NCBI GenBank assembly: GCA_030682715.1
Contig: JAUXNQ010000017.1
Span: 1 to 64,000 of the forward strand
DNA from: Methylotenera sp.
GTDB lineage: Bacteria > Pseudomonadota > Gammaproteobacteria > Burkholderiales > Methylophilaceae
DNA: 64,000 bases
Direction of reading: 5' to 3'
Made by a program: the position numbers and the translations under genes. The notes under the pieces were generated by a model that was not told where the DNA came from, did no database searches, and worked only from the letters and a program-made list of their open reading frames with translations. Shown here piece after piece: positions 1 to 9,316 of the stretch (position 1 is its first letter; each line of letters begins with the position of its first letter).

Positions 1-2115
1 ATTACGGTACCAGCTGGCGTGACCAGCTTCACCGTGACCTACCCAACGACAGATGACACAATCGTTGAATCGACCGAAACCCTGACCCTCACAATCGAAG
101 GCGTAGTTGGCACAGGCAGCATCCTCGACAACGACAGGTTAAATGTAGCCCCTGTAAACACGTTGCAAAATTACACAACAGATGAAGATACCTCAGTCAA
201 ATTGACTGGCTTGTCAGTATCTGATGTTGATGCAGGTAATGGGCTTATTAGTGTCACATTGTCTGTCACAGCTGGCGCAATTGTTGCTACAAGTTTAAAT
301 AATGTAGCAGTGGCAGGTTCGGGTTCGACTTCGGTTGTGCTTACTGGCACGTTAACTAATATTAATGCATATTTGGCAGCATCAAATACACAGCCAACAT
401 ATGTTCCTTTGACCGATGCTAGTGGCACAGTGACGCTTACTATGACGACTAATGATGGCGGTAATACAGGTACTGGCGGACCATTAACTGATGTTGATAC
501 AGCAACGATTACAATTACTCCTGTTGCAGATGCAATACCAGGTAGCGACGTTTCTCTGGTGATCGGGCCTCAAATAGTCAATACCATTGATTTTAGTAAC
601 AATATTTCTAATCTAGATGGACAATCTCACACAACATTCCCAAGCGGTCTTATCTTGTCTACAGGGGACCCTACTAAGGTGTTTACTTGGTCTACTGGTA
701 GCCTTTTGGCAGTTAGAACTCCTGGCCAAAATGGGGATGGTCGAATTTCAGGTTCAGATCAAGTTCAATTAAGCTTCCCTTCAGGTCAGCAATATTTATC
801 GATGAAGGTTAAGAACGCAGCTGATGATACTATCATATTGAAAAGTAACCTAGAAGTAGGCGATTTGAACCTAGCTGGAGGCACTATTACTGGAGTGATC
901 ACATCTTCTTCTGGCCTCGCTATTAATGCTACTAATAATGCTACTAACTTAAGAGTTAGTTTGGAGCTAGAAGTTAATAACGGTGGCGTAGTTAGCACTG
1001 TTACAACCGCTGCTACCTACACCCCTGGTGGTAATTGGTCAGTTTCTTATGCTGGCGCTGGCGCTATTACTAAAGCTACTGTCGTCAGTATTATTGACGG
1101 GGATCTATTCAATCAAGGTGGTAATGCGTCAGCAAGTGTTACGTTCTCTATTAGCACTGATATGCAAAGTATTGCGATCTCACAGGATGTCGATAAGACA
1201 TTCTCTGCAGGCCAAAACAACAATGGTTTCCAAATTGAATACCTATCTCTTGATGGTGGTGGTGTGTTCAGCACTTATAGCTATCCAGTTGATTTGTATG
1301 CAGTAGTGCAAGACGTTGTAGGCACCCCTGAGACATTCACAGGCTTAGTGCTTAGTGACCTTCCTGCAGGGGCGCTCATCAGTGTGGTGACCAATGGTGT
1401 GTATACCGAAATTGCACCAAACGTTAATGGTGAGTATGATTTGTCGGCTTATGCTTCTCGCTTGAGTACTGATACTAGTGTGTCAGGTACGGACCAGATT
1501 TACATTGTAACCACAACTCCTTTACCAAGCGGTTTCTCACCAACGCTTACGATTGAGGTAAACGATGGTGGCGTAAGTACAGCTAAAACGATTCTTGGCG
1601 GCTCAGGTGCCAATATGCTAACTGGTGGTGCTGGAAATGACTATATAGATGGTGGTGCTGGTAATGATACAATTGTTGGTGGCGCGGGAAATGATAGAAT
1701 CCTTGGTGGAACTGGTAATGACACGATCATAGGTGGTTCTGGTAATGATACATTAACTGGTGGCTTAGGCGCAGACGTCTTTAAATGGTCGCTTGCTGAT
1801 GCAGGTACTGCTGGTTCCCCAGCTAAAGATGTTGTTACTGACTTTGATATGGTTGCTGCAAGCGATAAATTAGATTTGCGTGATTTGCTGCAAGGTGAAA
1901 ATAGTACTTCTTTAGAGAATTATTTACATTTTGAAAAAATTGGATCAGATACTGTTGTCCATATAAGTAGTGATGGCAGTTTTAATGGAACCAATATATC
2001 AACGGCTACAGTGCAAATAATCACTTTACAGAATGTTGATTTAGTAGGGTCTTATACTAATGATCAGCAAATTATTCAAAACCTCTTGGATAATCAGAAG
2101 TTAATTACAGATTAA
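1..2115 (+). CDS. C-terminal part of a large RTX-type secreted adhesin (5' end outside window)
   Basis: The frame is open to the left edge, so the start lies outside the window and about 704 residues are visible. The first ~47 residues read as the end of a Calx-beta domain (ending SILDND). A cadherin-like/VCBS-like beta stretch follows to about residue 180, then a beta-rich region without a name I can give. Seven RTX nonapeptides of the GGxGNDxxx type occupy about residues 533-595 and should bind calcium outside the cell. A C-terminal secretion region follows, with the DVFKW and VVTDF patterns of type I secretion targets. Such proteins are exported through an ABC transporter, an adaptor and a TolC channel; a TolC homologue is the next gene. 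The role is probably surface adhesion or biofilm formation, by family resemblance only. The first ~150 bases are GC-richer than the rest, as is common where repeated domains are copied. Confidence 0.88.
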   Translation: MTVPAGVTSFTVTYPTTDDTIVESTETLTLTIEGVVGTGSILDNDRLNVAPVNTLQNYTTDEDTSVKLTGLSVSDVDAGNGLISVTLSVTAGAIVATSLNNVAVAGSGSTSVVLTGTLTNINAYLAASNTQPTYVPLTDASGTVTLTMTTNDGGNTGTGGPLTDVDTATITITPVADAIPGSDVSLVIGPQIVNTIDFSNNISNLDGQSHTTFPSGLILSTGDPTKVFTWSTGSLLAVRTPGQNGDGRISGSDQVQLSFPSGQQYLSMKVKNAADDTIILKSNLEVGDLNLAGGTITGVITSSSGLAINATNNATNLRVSLELEVNNGGVVSTVTTAATYTPGGNWSVSYAGAGAITKATVVSIIDGDLFNQGGNASASVTFSISTDMQSIAISQDVDKTFSAGQNNNGFQIEYLSLDGGGVFSTYSYPVDLYAVVQDVVGTPETFTGLVLSDLPAGALISVVTNGVYTEIAPNVNGEYDLSAYASRLSTDTSVSGTDQIYIVTTTPLPSGFSPTLTIEVNDGGVSTAKTILGGSGANMLTGGAGNDYIDGGAGNDTIVGGAGNDRILGGTGNDTIIGGSGNDTLTGGLGADVFKWSLADAGTAGSPAKDVVTDFDMVAASDKLDLRDLLQGENSTSLENYLHFEKIGSDTVVHISSDGSFNGTNISTATVQIITLQNVDLVGSYTNDQQIIQNLLDNQKLITD

Positions 2116-2150
2116 TTTTACAAGTAATAGTTAAGTTACTTTTTACAATC

Positions 2151-2187
2151 AACCTCTGGTGGCAAGAAGCCTCCAGAGGTTTTTTTA
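2151..2187 (+). terminator. Rho-independent terminator after the RTX gene
   Basis: A 9-bp stem (AACCTCTGG at 2151-2159 with CCAGAGGTT at 2173-2181) and a 13-nt loop are followed by a run of T. It lies 35 bases after the RTX stop codon and separates that gene from the tolC-like gene. Confidence 0.85.
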
Positions 2188-2546
2188 TTTTAAGTTATTT
2201 TTGAAGATGATGTGTATGAGTGACACGCTAACGCCAAATTTTATTGACATTAGAATTCCATTTTATGTAAGTCTCGATATAGAAGATGTCTTACAATTTA
2301 AATGTATTGTAAAGTTTTGTAAATTAATTTAATATCCACTCAAATAATTAATTAATAAAAGTTTTTTTGTAAAACGTAAGAATTGTACGTATTTAAGATT
2401 TGTAGTTTTATGTTGTGGGTTGATTAAGATTGTATCGTTGATTTTTTTGGAATCTACAGGTTTTAATTTTGAAAATTAAAGTAGCTTCGTAAGCTTACAG
2501 TTGTAGAGTTCTAGGGATGTTTTTTTAAAGGATTAGGGGAAGTGTT
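2188..2546. other. AT-rich intergenic leader of the tolC-like gene
   Basis: About 360 bases without a convincing reading frame and very AT-rich. It must hold the promoter of the downstream channel gene, because a terminator closes the preceding unit. Several A/T tracts are present but I could not choose a convincing -35/-10 pair. A ribosome site (AGGGGAAG) lies just before the TTG start at 2547. Confidence 0.5.
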
Positions 2547-4025
2547 TTGAAAGAAAATTTTAAATATAAATCAACGGTATATTTTTTATTGATTGGTTTG
2601 GTGGCTCTTCAAACTAGCACATCTAGCATTGCAGATCCTTTAATTAGCTTAAAAGACATGGTGGAAAAAACCATTTCTTCAAATCCAGAAGTGCAAGCGA
2701 GATATCATAAGTTTTTAGAATCTGGGTACGAGCAAGAGGCTGTAAGGGGTGGATTTTTACCTAGAGCTGACATTGTTTCTACTTATAGAAAACAAGAGGA
2801 GGTTGTTAACAATAATTCAAATACGGCAATACCTCGTATGAATAATGAGTTGGTGTTGAGGCAAATGATATTTGATGGATTCGCTGTTAGTAGTGAGGTG
2901 AAACGTTTAGGTCATATTAGTCGTCTGCGTTATTTTGAGTTGTTAAGCGCAATGCAAAGCACAACCCAAGAATTTATGCGTGCTTATTTAGACTCGCTAC
3001 GATTTAGAGAATTAACGCAGTTTGCTAAAGACAATTATGTTATACACAAGCAATTATTTGATCGTATTCAAGAGCGAGTTAACGCAGGAGTTGCGCGCAA
3101 GGTAGATCTTGAGCAGGCAAGTGGTCGTTTAGCATTAGCAGAGGCAAATCTACTCACAGAAGTGACGAATTTGCATGATGTAACAGCAAGACTGCAAAGG
3201 CTATATGGTGATTTGCCACCTGATACGCTAGAAATCCCATCATTTCTAAATGCTGGTGTTGAGGCAAGTGCGGATGAGGCACTAAAGCTAGCATATAGAC
3301 AGAACCCAGACTTGTTGTCCACCATAGAAGACATCCAAGCAAAACAAAAAGAAATTAAAGCTAATGAATCTCGTTACTATCCTAGGTTAGATTTACAAGC
3401 GCGCAAGAATTTAGGCACAAGCTCAGACGGTCGTTTAAGTAATAGTGCTGCTGATGTTCTTGAGGTAACAATGAGTTTTAACTTATTTAATGGATTTTCG
3501 GACCAGAACTCTATCAAGACTGCTGCTCAGAGACTTAGTGGGGCTGAAGATATGAGAGATAAGGCTTGTATAGATACGAGGCAGCTTCTAGTAATTGCTT
3601 ATAATGATATTAATCAATTGAAGCAGCAAAGTGTTTTCAGAGCGCAACATAAAACTTCAATTGAGAATGCGCGAGAAGCATACAGAAAGCAGTATGACAT
3701 TGGTCAACGTACTTTGCTTGATTTGTTAGATTCTGAAAATGAATATTTCCAAGCTAAACGTAGCTTAGCAAATACTGAATATGATCTACAGATGGCTTAT
3801 GTAAGAACGTATGCTGGGCAGGGTGAGTTGCTAAATAAAATTGGCGCTTCACGTGGAAACATGCCAGAGTATCAACGTGAAGATTATTTAGATAATGAAA
3901 ATATTTGCAAGGTAGTTGTACCTGTACAAATACAGATTGATAAGGAGGCCTTATTAGCAGGCGCGAAACCGCTTTCGAATATTTACCCGACTTTAATTAA
4001 ACCTGATAATTCAGGAGTTAGATAA
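2547..4025 (+). CDS. TolC family outer membrane efflux/type I secretion channel
   Basis: The 492-residue protein begins with a Sec signal peptide (hydrophobic run YFLLIGLVAL, likely cleavage after SSIA near residue 29). Two repeated outer-membrane-efflux-protein halves with long helical, coiled-coil-prone segments follow, as in TolC. The second half contains LFNGFSDQ and the typical AREAYRKQYDIGQRTLLDLLDSENE. It would form a trimeric channel through outer membrane and periplasm. Immediately after an RTX adhesin gene it is probably the outer-membrane part of that protein's type I exporter. The ABC and adaptor genes are not in the window and may lie to the left. The start is TTG, preceded by AGGGGAAG at good spacing; no in-frame ATG fits the signal peptide better. 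A drug-efflux role cannot be excluded from sequence alone. Confidence 0.9.
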   Translation: MKENFKYKSTVYFLLIGLVALQTSTSSIADPLISLKDMVEKTISSNPEVQARYHKFLESGYEQEAVRGGFLPRADIVSTYRKQEEVVNNNSNTAIPRMNNELVLRQMIFDGFAVSSEVKRLGHISRLRYFELLSAMQSTTQEFMRAYLDSLRFRELTQFAKDNYVIHKQLFDRIQERVNAGVARKVDLEQASGRLALAEANLLTEVTNLHDVTARLQRLYGDLPPDTLEIPSFLNAGVEASADEALKLAYRQNPDLLSTIEDIQAKQKEIKANESRYYPRLDLQARKNLGTSSDGRLSNSAADVLEVTMSFNLFNGFSDQNSIKTAAQRLSGAEDMRDKACIDTRQLLVIAYNDINQLKQQSVFRAQHKTSIENAREAYRKQYDIGQRTLLDLLDSENEYFQAKRSLANTEYDLQMAYVRTYAGQGELLNKIGASRGNMPEYQREDYLDNENICKVVVPVQIQIDKEALLAGAKPLSNIYPTLIKPDNSGVR

Positions 4026-4103
4026 TTGAAGTTTTGATTTTATTGTGGACTTCTAAGTTTACTTTTAAAGTTAGCTAGTACCAATTTTATAGTTTGGCTA
4101 TTC

Positions 4104-4138
4104 ACGCCCTGTGATATTTATAGGGCGTTTTTATTTTC
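4104..4138 (+). terminator. Rho-independent terminator after the tolC-like gene
   Basis: Stem ACGCCCT (4104-4110) pairs with AGGGCGT (4122-4128) around an 11-nt loop and is followed by a T-rich run. It lies about 80 bases after the stop codon. Confidence 0.85.
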
Positions 4139-4348
4139 AATCGTACTTCATTCGTTTAGACAATAAAAGTTTTACTTGTTTTAGGCAGTTGTAGTACGCA
4201 GCTGAATTTTAAATAGTTAATAGCCTTTAATAATTTATTAGTTTTGTGTAACGTAAGGTGATTTTTTAGGAAAGCACCATTTGGTATTAGCTTTTAAAGC
4301 GTAACTTCATCAAAAATGAAAAATAATTAAAAAATGATGAAATATTTC

Positions 4349-4377
4349 TGCAATATTTTCAGTAATTGTTATAGAAT
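4349..4377 (+). promoter_or_regulatory. Possible promoter of tRNA-Leu
   Basis: TAGAAT at 4372-4377, in the context TATAGAAT, resembles a -10 element and lies 33 bases before the tRNA. The hexamer 17 bases upstream (TGCAAT) is a weak -35. The 270 bases between the terminator at 4138 and the tRNA hold no gene that I can see. Confidence 0.35.
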
Positions 4378-4409
4378 ACGCACCGTTGTTTGTTCTACAC
4401 CTTCCATCC

Positions 4410-4496
4410 GCCCGGGTGGTGAAATTGGTAGACACAAGAGACTTAAAATCTCTCGCGCGTAAGCGTGTGCCGGTTCGACTCCGGCCCCGGGCACCA
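4410..4496 (+). tRNA. tRNA-Leu(UAA)
   Basis: An 87-nt cloverleaf with the acceptor pair GCCCGGG/CCCGGGC, discriminator A and encoded CCA at 4494-4496. The anticodon stem AGAGA/TCTCT encloses the loop CTTAAAA, giving anticodon TAA at 4444-4446. The long variable arm typical of class II leucine tRNAs and the T-loop TTCGACT are present. Confidence 0.97.
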
Positions 4497-5038
4497 ATGC
4501 TTTATTTCAAAACTTAAGTCATAATTTAAAAACTTTCTCGTTTTTAATTGCTGATATGTATTAGTAATTTTCTGTTGATATCCTAGTTGTACAATTAAGT
4601 CACCTAGCTTTCATAACTATCGTTGTTGCCGAATATTTCCATGAAATGGGTTTAATGATGGCGTTTGTTGACTAGCGAATACAGCATTATTTTATTAACA
4701 TGCGATTCAGTTGATTTATTTGCTAAATGTACCGAGTTTGGTATTGTTACCACTCAATTAATGCCGTCGTTACTGCCTAAAATGATCTATGCATGTACTA
4801 TGTGTCTTTAAGATGAGTTGCATTGATCGTTCTGTCATTATTACTTGTTAATTGATGTTATGCCTGCTAGATAGAGGTGGGCGTTCCTTACAATTAGTGC
4901 TTTGAAGCCTTAATAATTAAGGATAAATATCTCGAGGATAAAAATGTTCTATCAGCTTATAATAATGATCTGGATATAAATCCTAAATGATTGATATTGT
5001 GGCAATAGCGCTTGAAAATATTGAATAGATAAGAAACG
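4497..5038. other. Intergenic region without recognised gene
   Basis: About 540 bases between tRNA-Leu and the diguanylate cyclase gene. All frames are short and interrupted. I see no terminator with a clear T-run, no repeat and no RNA structure that I recognise. It presumably contains the promoter of the downstream gene. Confidence 0.5.
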
Positions 5039-6874
5039 ATGGAACAAAAAAACACCCCTATTGAAGCTGCCCGCCAAACCTTAATACAGTTGATGCAGCG
5101 TAAGTTGCCACCCACTCCTGATAATTTCCGTAGTGTTTACGATGAAATTATGGGAATCAAATCGATTGATCAATCTGCAGAGCTTGGTAAAACACTTGAA
5201 AAAGTACTAAATCAGGCAGGCAAGCAAAAAACCAAATATATTGCAATTGCAAAGGCTATTAACCCGCTAATAGAAAAAGGGGATTGGCCTAAAATAGAAG
5301 AGCAGTTAACCAAGTTATTTCCATCAGCCGTGGCAGGGGCTGATGTGGAAGAAACAAATTGGTCTGTCGTGATTCGTAACTTACTTAAACAATTAGAGGT
5401 CAGCCACAAAGGTGTGACCCTAAGTCGGAAGAAAGAAGGGTTAAGTAAAGTTTTAGTTAACTTTGCTAGTGATTCTGATGTTTTAGCGCAAAAAATCCAA
5501 GCATTGATTAGCTCTTGGGGCTTAAGCGGCACAGCAGATGCTGTGGCGTCTTTAGATGCCGCAATAGAGGTGCCAACAACTGCTGGCACTGTACTGCCAG
5601 CTAGTAGTGATGTCCCACAGCCTGCAACCATCTCTGCTACTTCTGTTGGTGGCTCTACGCAATGGCGCGACATGCTGTTAAGAGCATTTGAGTTAGTGAT
5701 TATTCCTAATTTAGAAGCCGCCCCCGAGATGCATCAAAAAGCCGTGAATTTGCTGTCGCGTATGCAGAAAGCAAGTAATGAGCAAAGCTTAATCATATGT
5801 GCAGCTGATTTGAAATCAATTTTACTCTCGCTGGAGATGCAGCGAGATCAGCAGAGCCGCATCCACGAATCATTGTTGCAGCTTCTTCGCTTAGTGCTTT
5901 CTAGCATGGGTGAGATGGTGCAAACTGAAGATCAGTGGTTGTACGCACAAACAATAGTGATTAGTGACATTGTTTCTAGGCCAGTCAGTCTTAATACACT
6001 ATACGATGCTGAAAGTAGTTTAAAAGAGCTGGTTTATAAACAAGCTCAGATTAAACCTGCACTCACGGAAGCAAAAGACACCTTAAAGAAGATGGTGACT
6101 ACTTTTGTGGATAGACTGGTGGAAATGACGGAAAGTACAAGCGATTATCACGATAAGATTGAAGCGTATCAACAGAAAATTGCAACGACCGATAACATTG
6201 GTGAGTTGAATGTTTTACTCAATAGCATCCTTGACGATACACGCTCTATTGGGCTCACTGTGCAGCGGACTCGAGATGAGTTTGCTAGTAGTCAGAAGCA
6301 GGCCCTTGCCGCAGAAATGCGCATTCAGGAGCTCACTGCTGAGCTTGATTATATTGGGCAAGTGGCCCATCAGGATTATTTAACTGGTGCATTAAATAGA
6401 CGCGGTATGGATGAGGCAATAGAGCGAGAGTTTAATCGCGCAGACCGTCACAATACTACGTTATGTATTGCGATGTTGGATATTGATCACTTCAAAAAGC
6501 TGAACGACACATTAGGTCATGCGACTGGTGATGAGGCATTGACGCATTTGGTTAAAGTGCTTAAAGATGTGTTGCGGACGACTGATGTATTAGCGCGTTA
6601 CGGTGGTGAGGAGTTCATTATTATCTTACCTGATACGCCACAAGATGAAGCTGTGAAAATCATCACACGAGTCCAGCGTGAGCTTACTAAAAACTTCTTT
6701 ATGCATAATAGCGAGCGAGTACTCATTACATTTAGTGCTGGTGTCGCAGAGCGTGCATTGAACGAGGCGCCAGAAGCTTTAATTCCGCGTGCCGATGCAG
6801 CATTGTATAAAGCGAAACATAGTGGAAGAAATCAAGTGGTTGCTGCCGATACATTGCCAGAATCACTTGTTTAG
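5039..6874 (+). CDS. Soluble diguanylate cyclase (C-terminal GGDEF domain)
   Basis: The 611-residue protein has a C-terminal GGDEF domain, about residues 445-605, that makes cyclic di-GMP from two GTP. The active-site motif is GGEEF at 522-526. An RxxD inhibitory site (R513, D516) lies six residues upstream, as in feedback-inhibited cyclases. NRRGMDEAIEREFNRADRHN and DIDHFKKLND are typical for the family. The first ~440 residues are mostly helical, with a coiled-coil-like stretch near 340-445. They contain no transmembrane segment and no sensor domain I can name. The start TPIEAARQTLIQLMQRKLPPTPDNF resembles an N-terminal helical module seen in other betaproteobacterial GGDEF proteins (recollection, not checked). 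It is a single gene facing the DUF779/aldehyde dehydrogenase unit. The ATG has only a weak ribosome site. Confidence 0.92.
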   Translation: MEQKNTPIEAARQTLIQLMQRKLPPTPDNFRSVYDEIMGIKSIDQSAELGKTLEKVLNQAGKQKTKYIAIAKAINPLIEKGDWPKIEEQLTKLFPSAVAGADVEETNWSVVIRNLLKQLEVSHKGVTLSRKKEGLSKVLVNFASDSDVLAQKIQALISSWGLSGTADAVASLDAAIEVPTTAGTVLPASSDVPQPATISATSVGGSTQWRDMLLRAFELVIIPNLEAAPEMHQKAVNLLSRMQKASNEQSLIICAADLKSILLSLEMQRDQQSRIHESLLQLLRLVLSSMGEMVQTEDQWLYAQTIVISDIVSRPVSLNTLYDAESSLKELVYKQAQIKPALTEAKDTLKKMVTTFVDRLVEMTESTSDYHDKIEAYQQKIATTDNIGELNVLLNSILDDTRSIGLTVQRTRDEFASSQKQALAAEMRIQELTAELDYIGQVAHQDYLTGALNRRGMDEAIEREFNRADRHNTTLCIAMLDIDHFKKLNDTLGHATGDEALTHLVKVLKDVLRTTDVLARYGGEEFIIILPDTPQDEAVKIITRVQRELTKNFFMHNSERVLITFSAGVAERALNEAPEALIPRADAALYKAKHSGRNQVVAADTLPESLV

Positions 6875-6896
6875 TTTTTAAAAGATTACTGAAGAT

Positions 6897-7271
6897 TTAG
6901 TAACCAAAACGCACAGCTGCTGGCAGGTTTTTAAGCTCTTCGTCGTTGTACAATCGGCCGCGTGTGATAAAAGACATGCCTGACCCACAATCTAAAGAAA
7001 ATGAGCCGCTAGAGCCAGGGACTGCATCTAGTATCGTATGCGTATTTTCTGCAAACGAAAAATGGCTATCCCCCATATAAAAAACAGCGCCCGATATCTC
7101 GCCAAGTACAACATCAGATGGGCTAGGTTTAAATTCATTGGCGGGCATACACAATGGCCCGCTTCCTTCACAGCAACCACCCGATTGAAAGAATATAATT
7201 AGGCCATGAGCAAGTGTGAGCTGTTGAATCAGTGCAATTGCCGAAGGTGTTGCAGAGACGCGTTCAGTCAT
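6897..7271 (-). CDS. DUF779 family protein, partner of aldehyde dehydrogenase
   Basis: A 124-residue protein with the cysteine-rich signature FQSGGCCEGSGPLCMP and the pattern VLLGEISGAVFYM typical of DUF779 (here DVVLGEISGAVFYMGDSHF). The biochemical function is unknown. Genes of this family are often found next to NAD-dependent aldehyde dehydrogenases, and here it lies 113 bases downstream of one on the same strand. A ribosome site GAGGG precedes the ATG. The paired cysteines suggest metal or redox binding, which is inference. A terminator-like hairpin stands between the dehydrogenase stop and this start, so the gene is probably expressed by partial read-through or from its own weak promoter. 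Its 3' end faces the diguanylate cyclase gene with 22 bases between. Confidence 0.9.
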   Translation of the reverse strand: MTERVSATPSAIALIQQLTLAHGLIIFFQSGGCCEGSGPLCMPANEFKPSPSDVVLGEISGAVFYMGDSHFSFAENTHTILDAVPGSSGSFSLDCGSGMSFITRGRLYNDEELKNLPAAVRFGY

Positions 7272-7283
7272 ATTTAAACCCTC

Positions 7284-7311
7284 AAAAAAAGAGGCGGGGT
7301 TAGCCGCCTCT
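7284..7311 (-). terminator. Terminator-like hairpin between aldehyde dehydrogenase and DUF779
   Basis: On the minus strand an 8-bp stem AGAGGCGG/CCGCCTCT with a 6-nt loop is followed directly by seven U residues (A-run at 7284-7290 on the plus strand). It lies 13 bases before the DUF779 start, so it may act as an attenuator within the operon. Confidence 0.75.
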
Positions 7312-7384
7312 CTGTTTTAACTATTTAGAATCTCCGCATTTAAAATTGCAGAAATTCTAAAAAGATTAGCGATAAATCTAAATA

Positions 7385-8905
7385 TTAGAAGAAACCTAAT
7401 TTTTTAGCGTTATAGCTTACTAAAAGATTCTTAGTTTGTTGGTAGTGATCTAACATCATTTTGTGTGTTTCACGGCCAATGCCAGATTCTTTATATCCAC
7501 CAAATGCTGCATGCGCAGGGTAGGCATGGTAGCAGTTCGTCCAAACACGACCAGCTTTAATGCCACGACCCATACGGTAAGCGCGGCTACCATCACGGGA
7601 CCATACGCCAGAACCAAGGCCAAACACGGTATCGTTAGCAATTGCTAATGCTTCAGCTTCATCTTTAAAGGTTGTTACAGCTAGCACTGGACCAAAAATT
7701 TCTTCTTGGAACACGCGCATTTTGTTGTGACCTTTAAGTAAGGTTGGCTGAATGTAATAACCGTCAGCAAATGCGCCGCTCAATACATTACGCTCACCAC
7801 CAATTAACACTTGTGCACCTTCTTGTTTACCAATGTCCATGTAAGACATGATTTTGTTAAGTTGGTCTTGAGATGCTTGCGCACCAATCATGGTGTTAGG
7901 GTCTAGTGGGTTGCCTTGCTTAATGGCTGCAACACGTGGAAGCACACGCTCCATGAATTTTTCATACACGGATTCTTGAATCAATGCACGTGATGGACTA
8001 GTACAAACCTCACCTTGGTTGAATGCAAATAGCACTAAACCTTCCACTGCTTTATCAAAGAAGTCATCATCGGCAAGCGCAATGTCTTCAAAGAAGATGT
8101 TAGGTGATTTGCCACCTAGTTCAAGTGTTGCTGGAATCAAATTGCCAGCAGCAGCTTGCGCAATGACGCGACCTGTAGCGGTAGAGCCTGTGAATGCAAT
8201 TTTAGCGATACGGCGGCTATTAGCTAGTGGGGCACCTACGTCTCTACCGTAGCCATTGACGATGTTAATCACGCCTGGAGGTAAAATGTCCGCAATCAGT
8301 TCCATCAAAATTAGAATGCTGATTGGTGTGAATTCAGCAGGTTTCATTACCACACAGTTACCTGCAGCAACTGCTGGCGCTAGTTTCCATGCCGCCATCA
8401 GAATAGGGAAGTTCCAAGGAATAATCTGGCCAACAACACCGAGCGGTTCATGGAAATGATAGGCAACTGTATTTTCATCAATTTCACTTAGGCTACCTTC
8501 TTGCGCACGCAAGCAACCAGCAAAATAGCGGAAGTGGTCAATGGCTAATGGAATATCAGCATTGAGTGTTTCGCGAATCGGTTTGCCGTTGTCAATTGTT
8601 TCAGCAGTTGCAAGTAGTTCTAGGTTAGCTTCTAAACGATCAGCAATTTTTAATAGCAAATTGGCACGTTGAGCAGGTGCTGTACGTCCCCAGCTGTCTG
8701 CTGCCGCATGTGCAGCATCTAATGCGAGTTCCACATCTTCAGCACTAGAGCGGGCTGCCTGTGTGTATGTTTTGCCTGTGATTGGTGTAATGACATCAAA
8801 ATATTCACCTTTAACTGGAGCAACCCACTTACCACCAATAAAATTATCATATTTAGCTTTGTAAGGTATTTTTACGCCAAGACCTTTTAATAAATCTAAA
8901 CTCAT
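7385..8905 (-). CDS. NAD-dependent aldehyde dehydrogenase, ExaC/acetaldehyde dehydrogenase type
   Basis: The 506-residue length matches the ExaC/AldB-type acetaldehyde dehydrogenases. It oxidises aldehydes to acids with NAD(P). The visible active site includes Asn165 in PWNFP, general base Glu262 in LELGGK and catalytic Cys301 in [20 protein letters not shown] and [17 protein letters not shown] complete the family pattern. The enzyme is cytoplasmic. In methylotrophs such enzymes handle aldehydes from alcohol oxidation; the natural substrate cannot be read from the sequence. It is the first gene of a two-gene minus-strand unit with DUF779. Its promoter must lie in the 410-base region shared with the divergent adenylate cyclase gene. 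The ATG at 8905 is the only sensible start. Confidence 0.95.
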   Translation of the reverse strand: MSLDLLKGLGVKIPYKAKYDNFIGGKWVAPVKGEYFDVITPITGKTYTQAARSSAEDVELALDAAHAAADSWGRTAPAQRANLLLKIADRLEANLELLATAETIDNGKPIRETLNADIPLAIDHFRYFAGCLRAQEGSLSEIDENTVAYHFHEPLGVVGQIIPWNFPILMAAWKLAPAVAAGNCVVMKPAEFTPISILILMELIADILPPGVINIVNGYGRDVGAPLANSRRIAKIAFTGSTATGRVIAQAAAGNLIPATLELGGKSPNIFFEDIALADDDFFDKAVEGLVLFAFNQGEVCTSPSRALIQESVYEKFMERVLPRVAAIKQGNPLDPNTMIGAQASQDQLNKIMSYMDIGKQEGAQVLIGGERNVLSGAFADGYYIQPTLLKGHNKMRVFQEEIFGPVLAVTTFKDEAEALAIANDTVFGLGSGVWSRDGSRAYRMGRGIKAGRVWTNCYHAYPAHAAFGGYKESGIGRETHKMMLDHYQQTKNLLVSYNAKKLGFF

Positions 8906-9316
8906 GCCAACTCCTATAGTTTTTCTATCGTTAATATAGTGATTCCTGTTGTTAAGCCGCTATTATTTATCAATAAACTTTGTTGTTGTTATAAATGCTT
9001 AAAGTGCTTGTAAATAAAAGGGTTTCGTAAACACTGCCACCTCAAAACAATAACCCTAAGGCGCTTGCAAATCAAGCATTAGTCGATAGCATTTATAAAA
9101 TTAATGAATTTATTGAGATAAGAATCTGTGATTCTATACTTGTAATATTTGACTTCTTAATTTCGGTATTTTGCTTTAACTTGTGTATGACGCACTATTT
9201 GATTTATGGTTTCAAAGTAATTTAACTTGTTGATTGATTTAAAAATAGAAAAACTGACTTGCTTAAGTTATAGTGTAATTATCGATTTTACAAAAATTGC
9301 ATTTTAATGTTCAAAT
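8906..9316. other. Divergent regulatory region, aldehyde dehydrogenase / adenylate cyclase
   Basis: 410 AT-rich bases between divergent genes, without a reading frame. Two related 12-mers, GTGCTTGTAAAT near 9006 and GCGCTTGCAAAT near 9061, form a spaced direct repeat that could be a regulator site. This is a weak observation. No clear sigma-54 or sigma-70 promoter was identified. Confidence 0.4.

Noticed and set aside
5212-5673. 153-codon minus-strand frame inside the diguanylate cyclase gene
   Set aside because: No ribosome site, no family pattern, and the sense gene covers the region.
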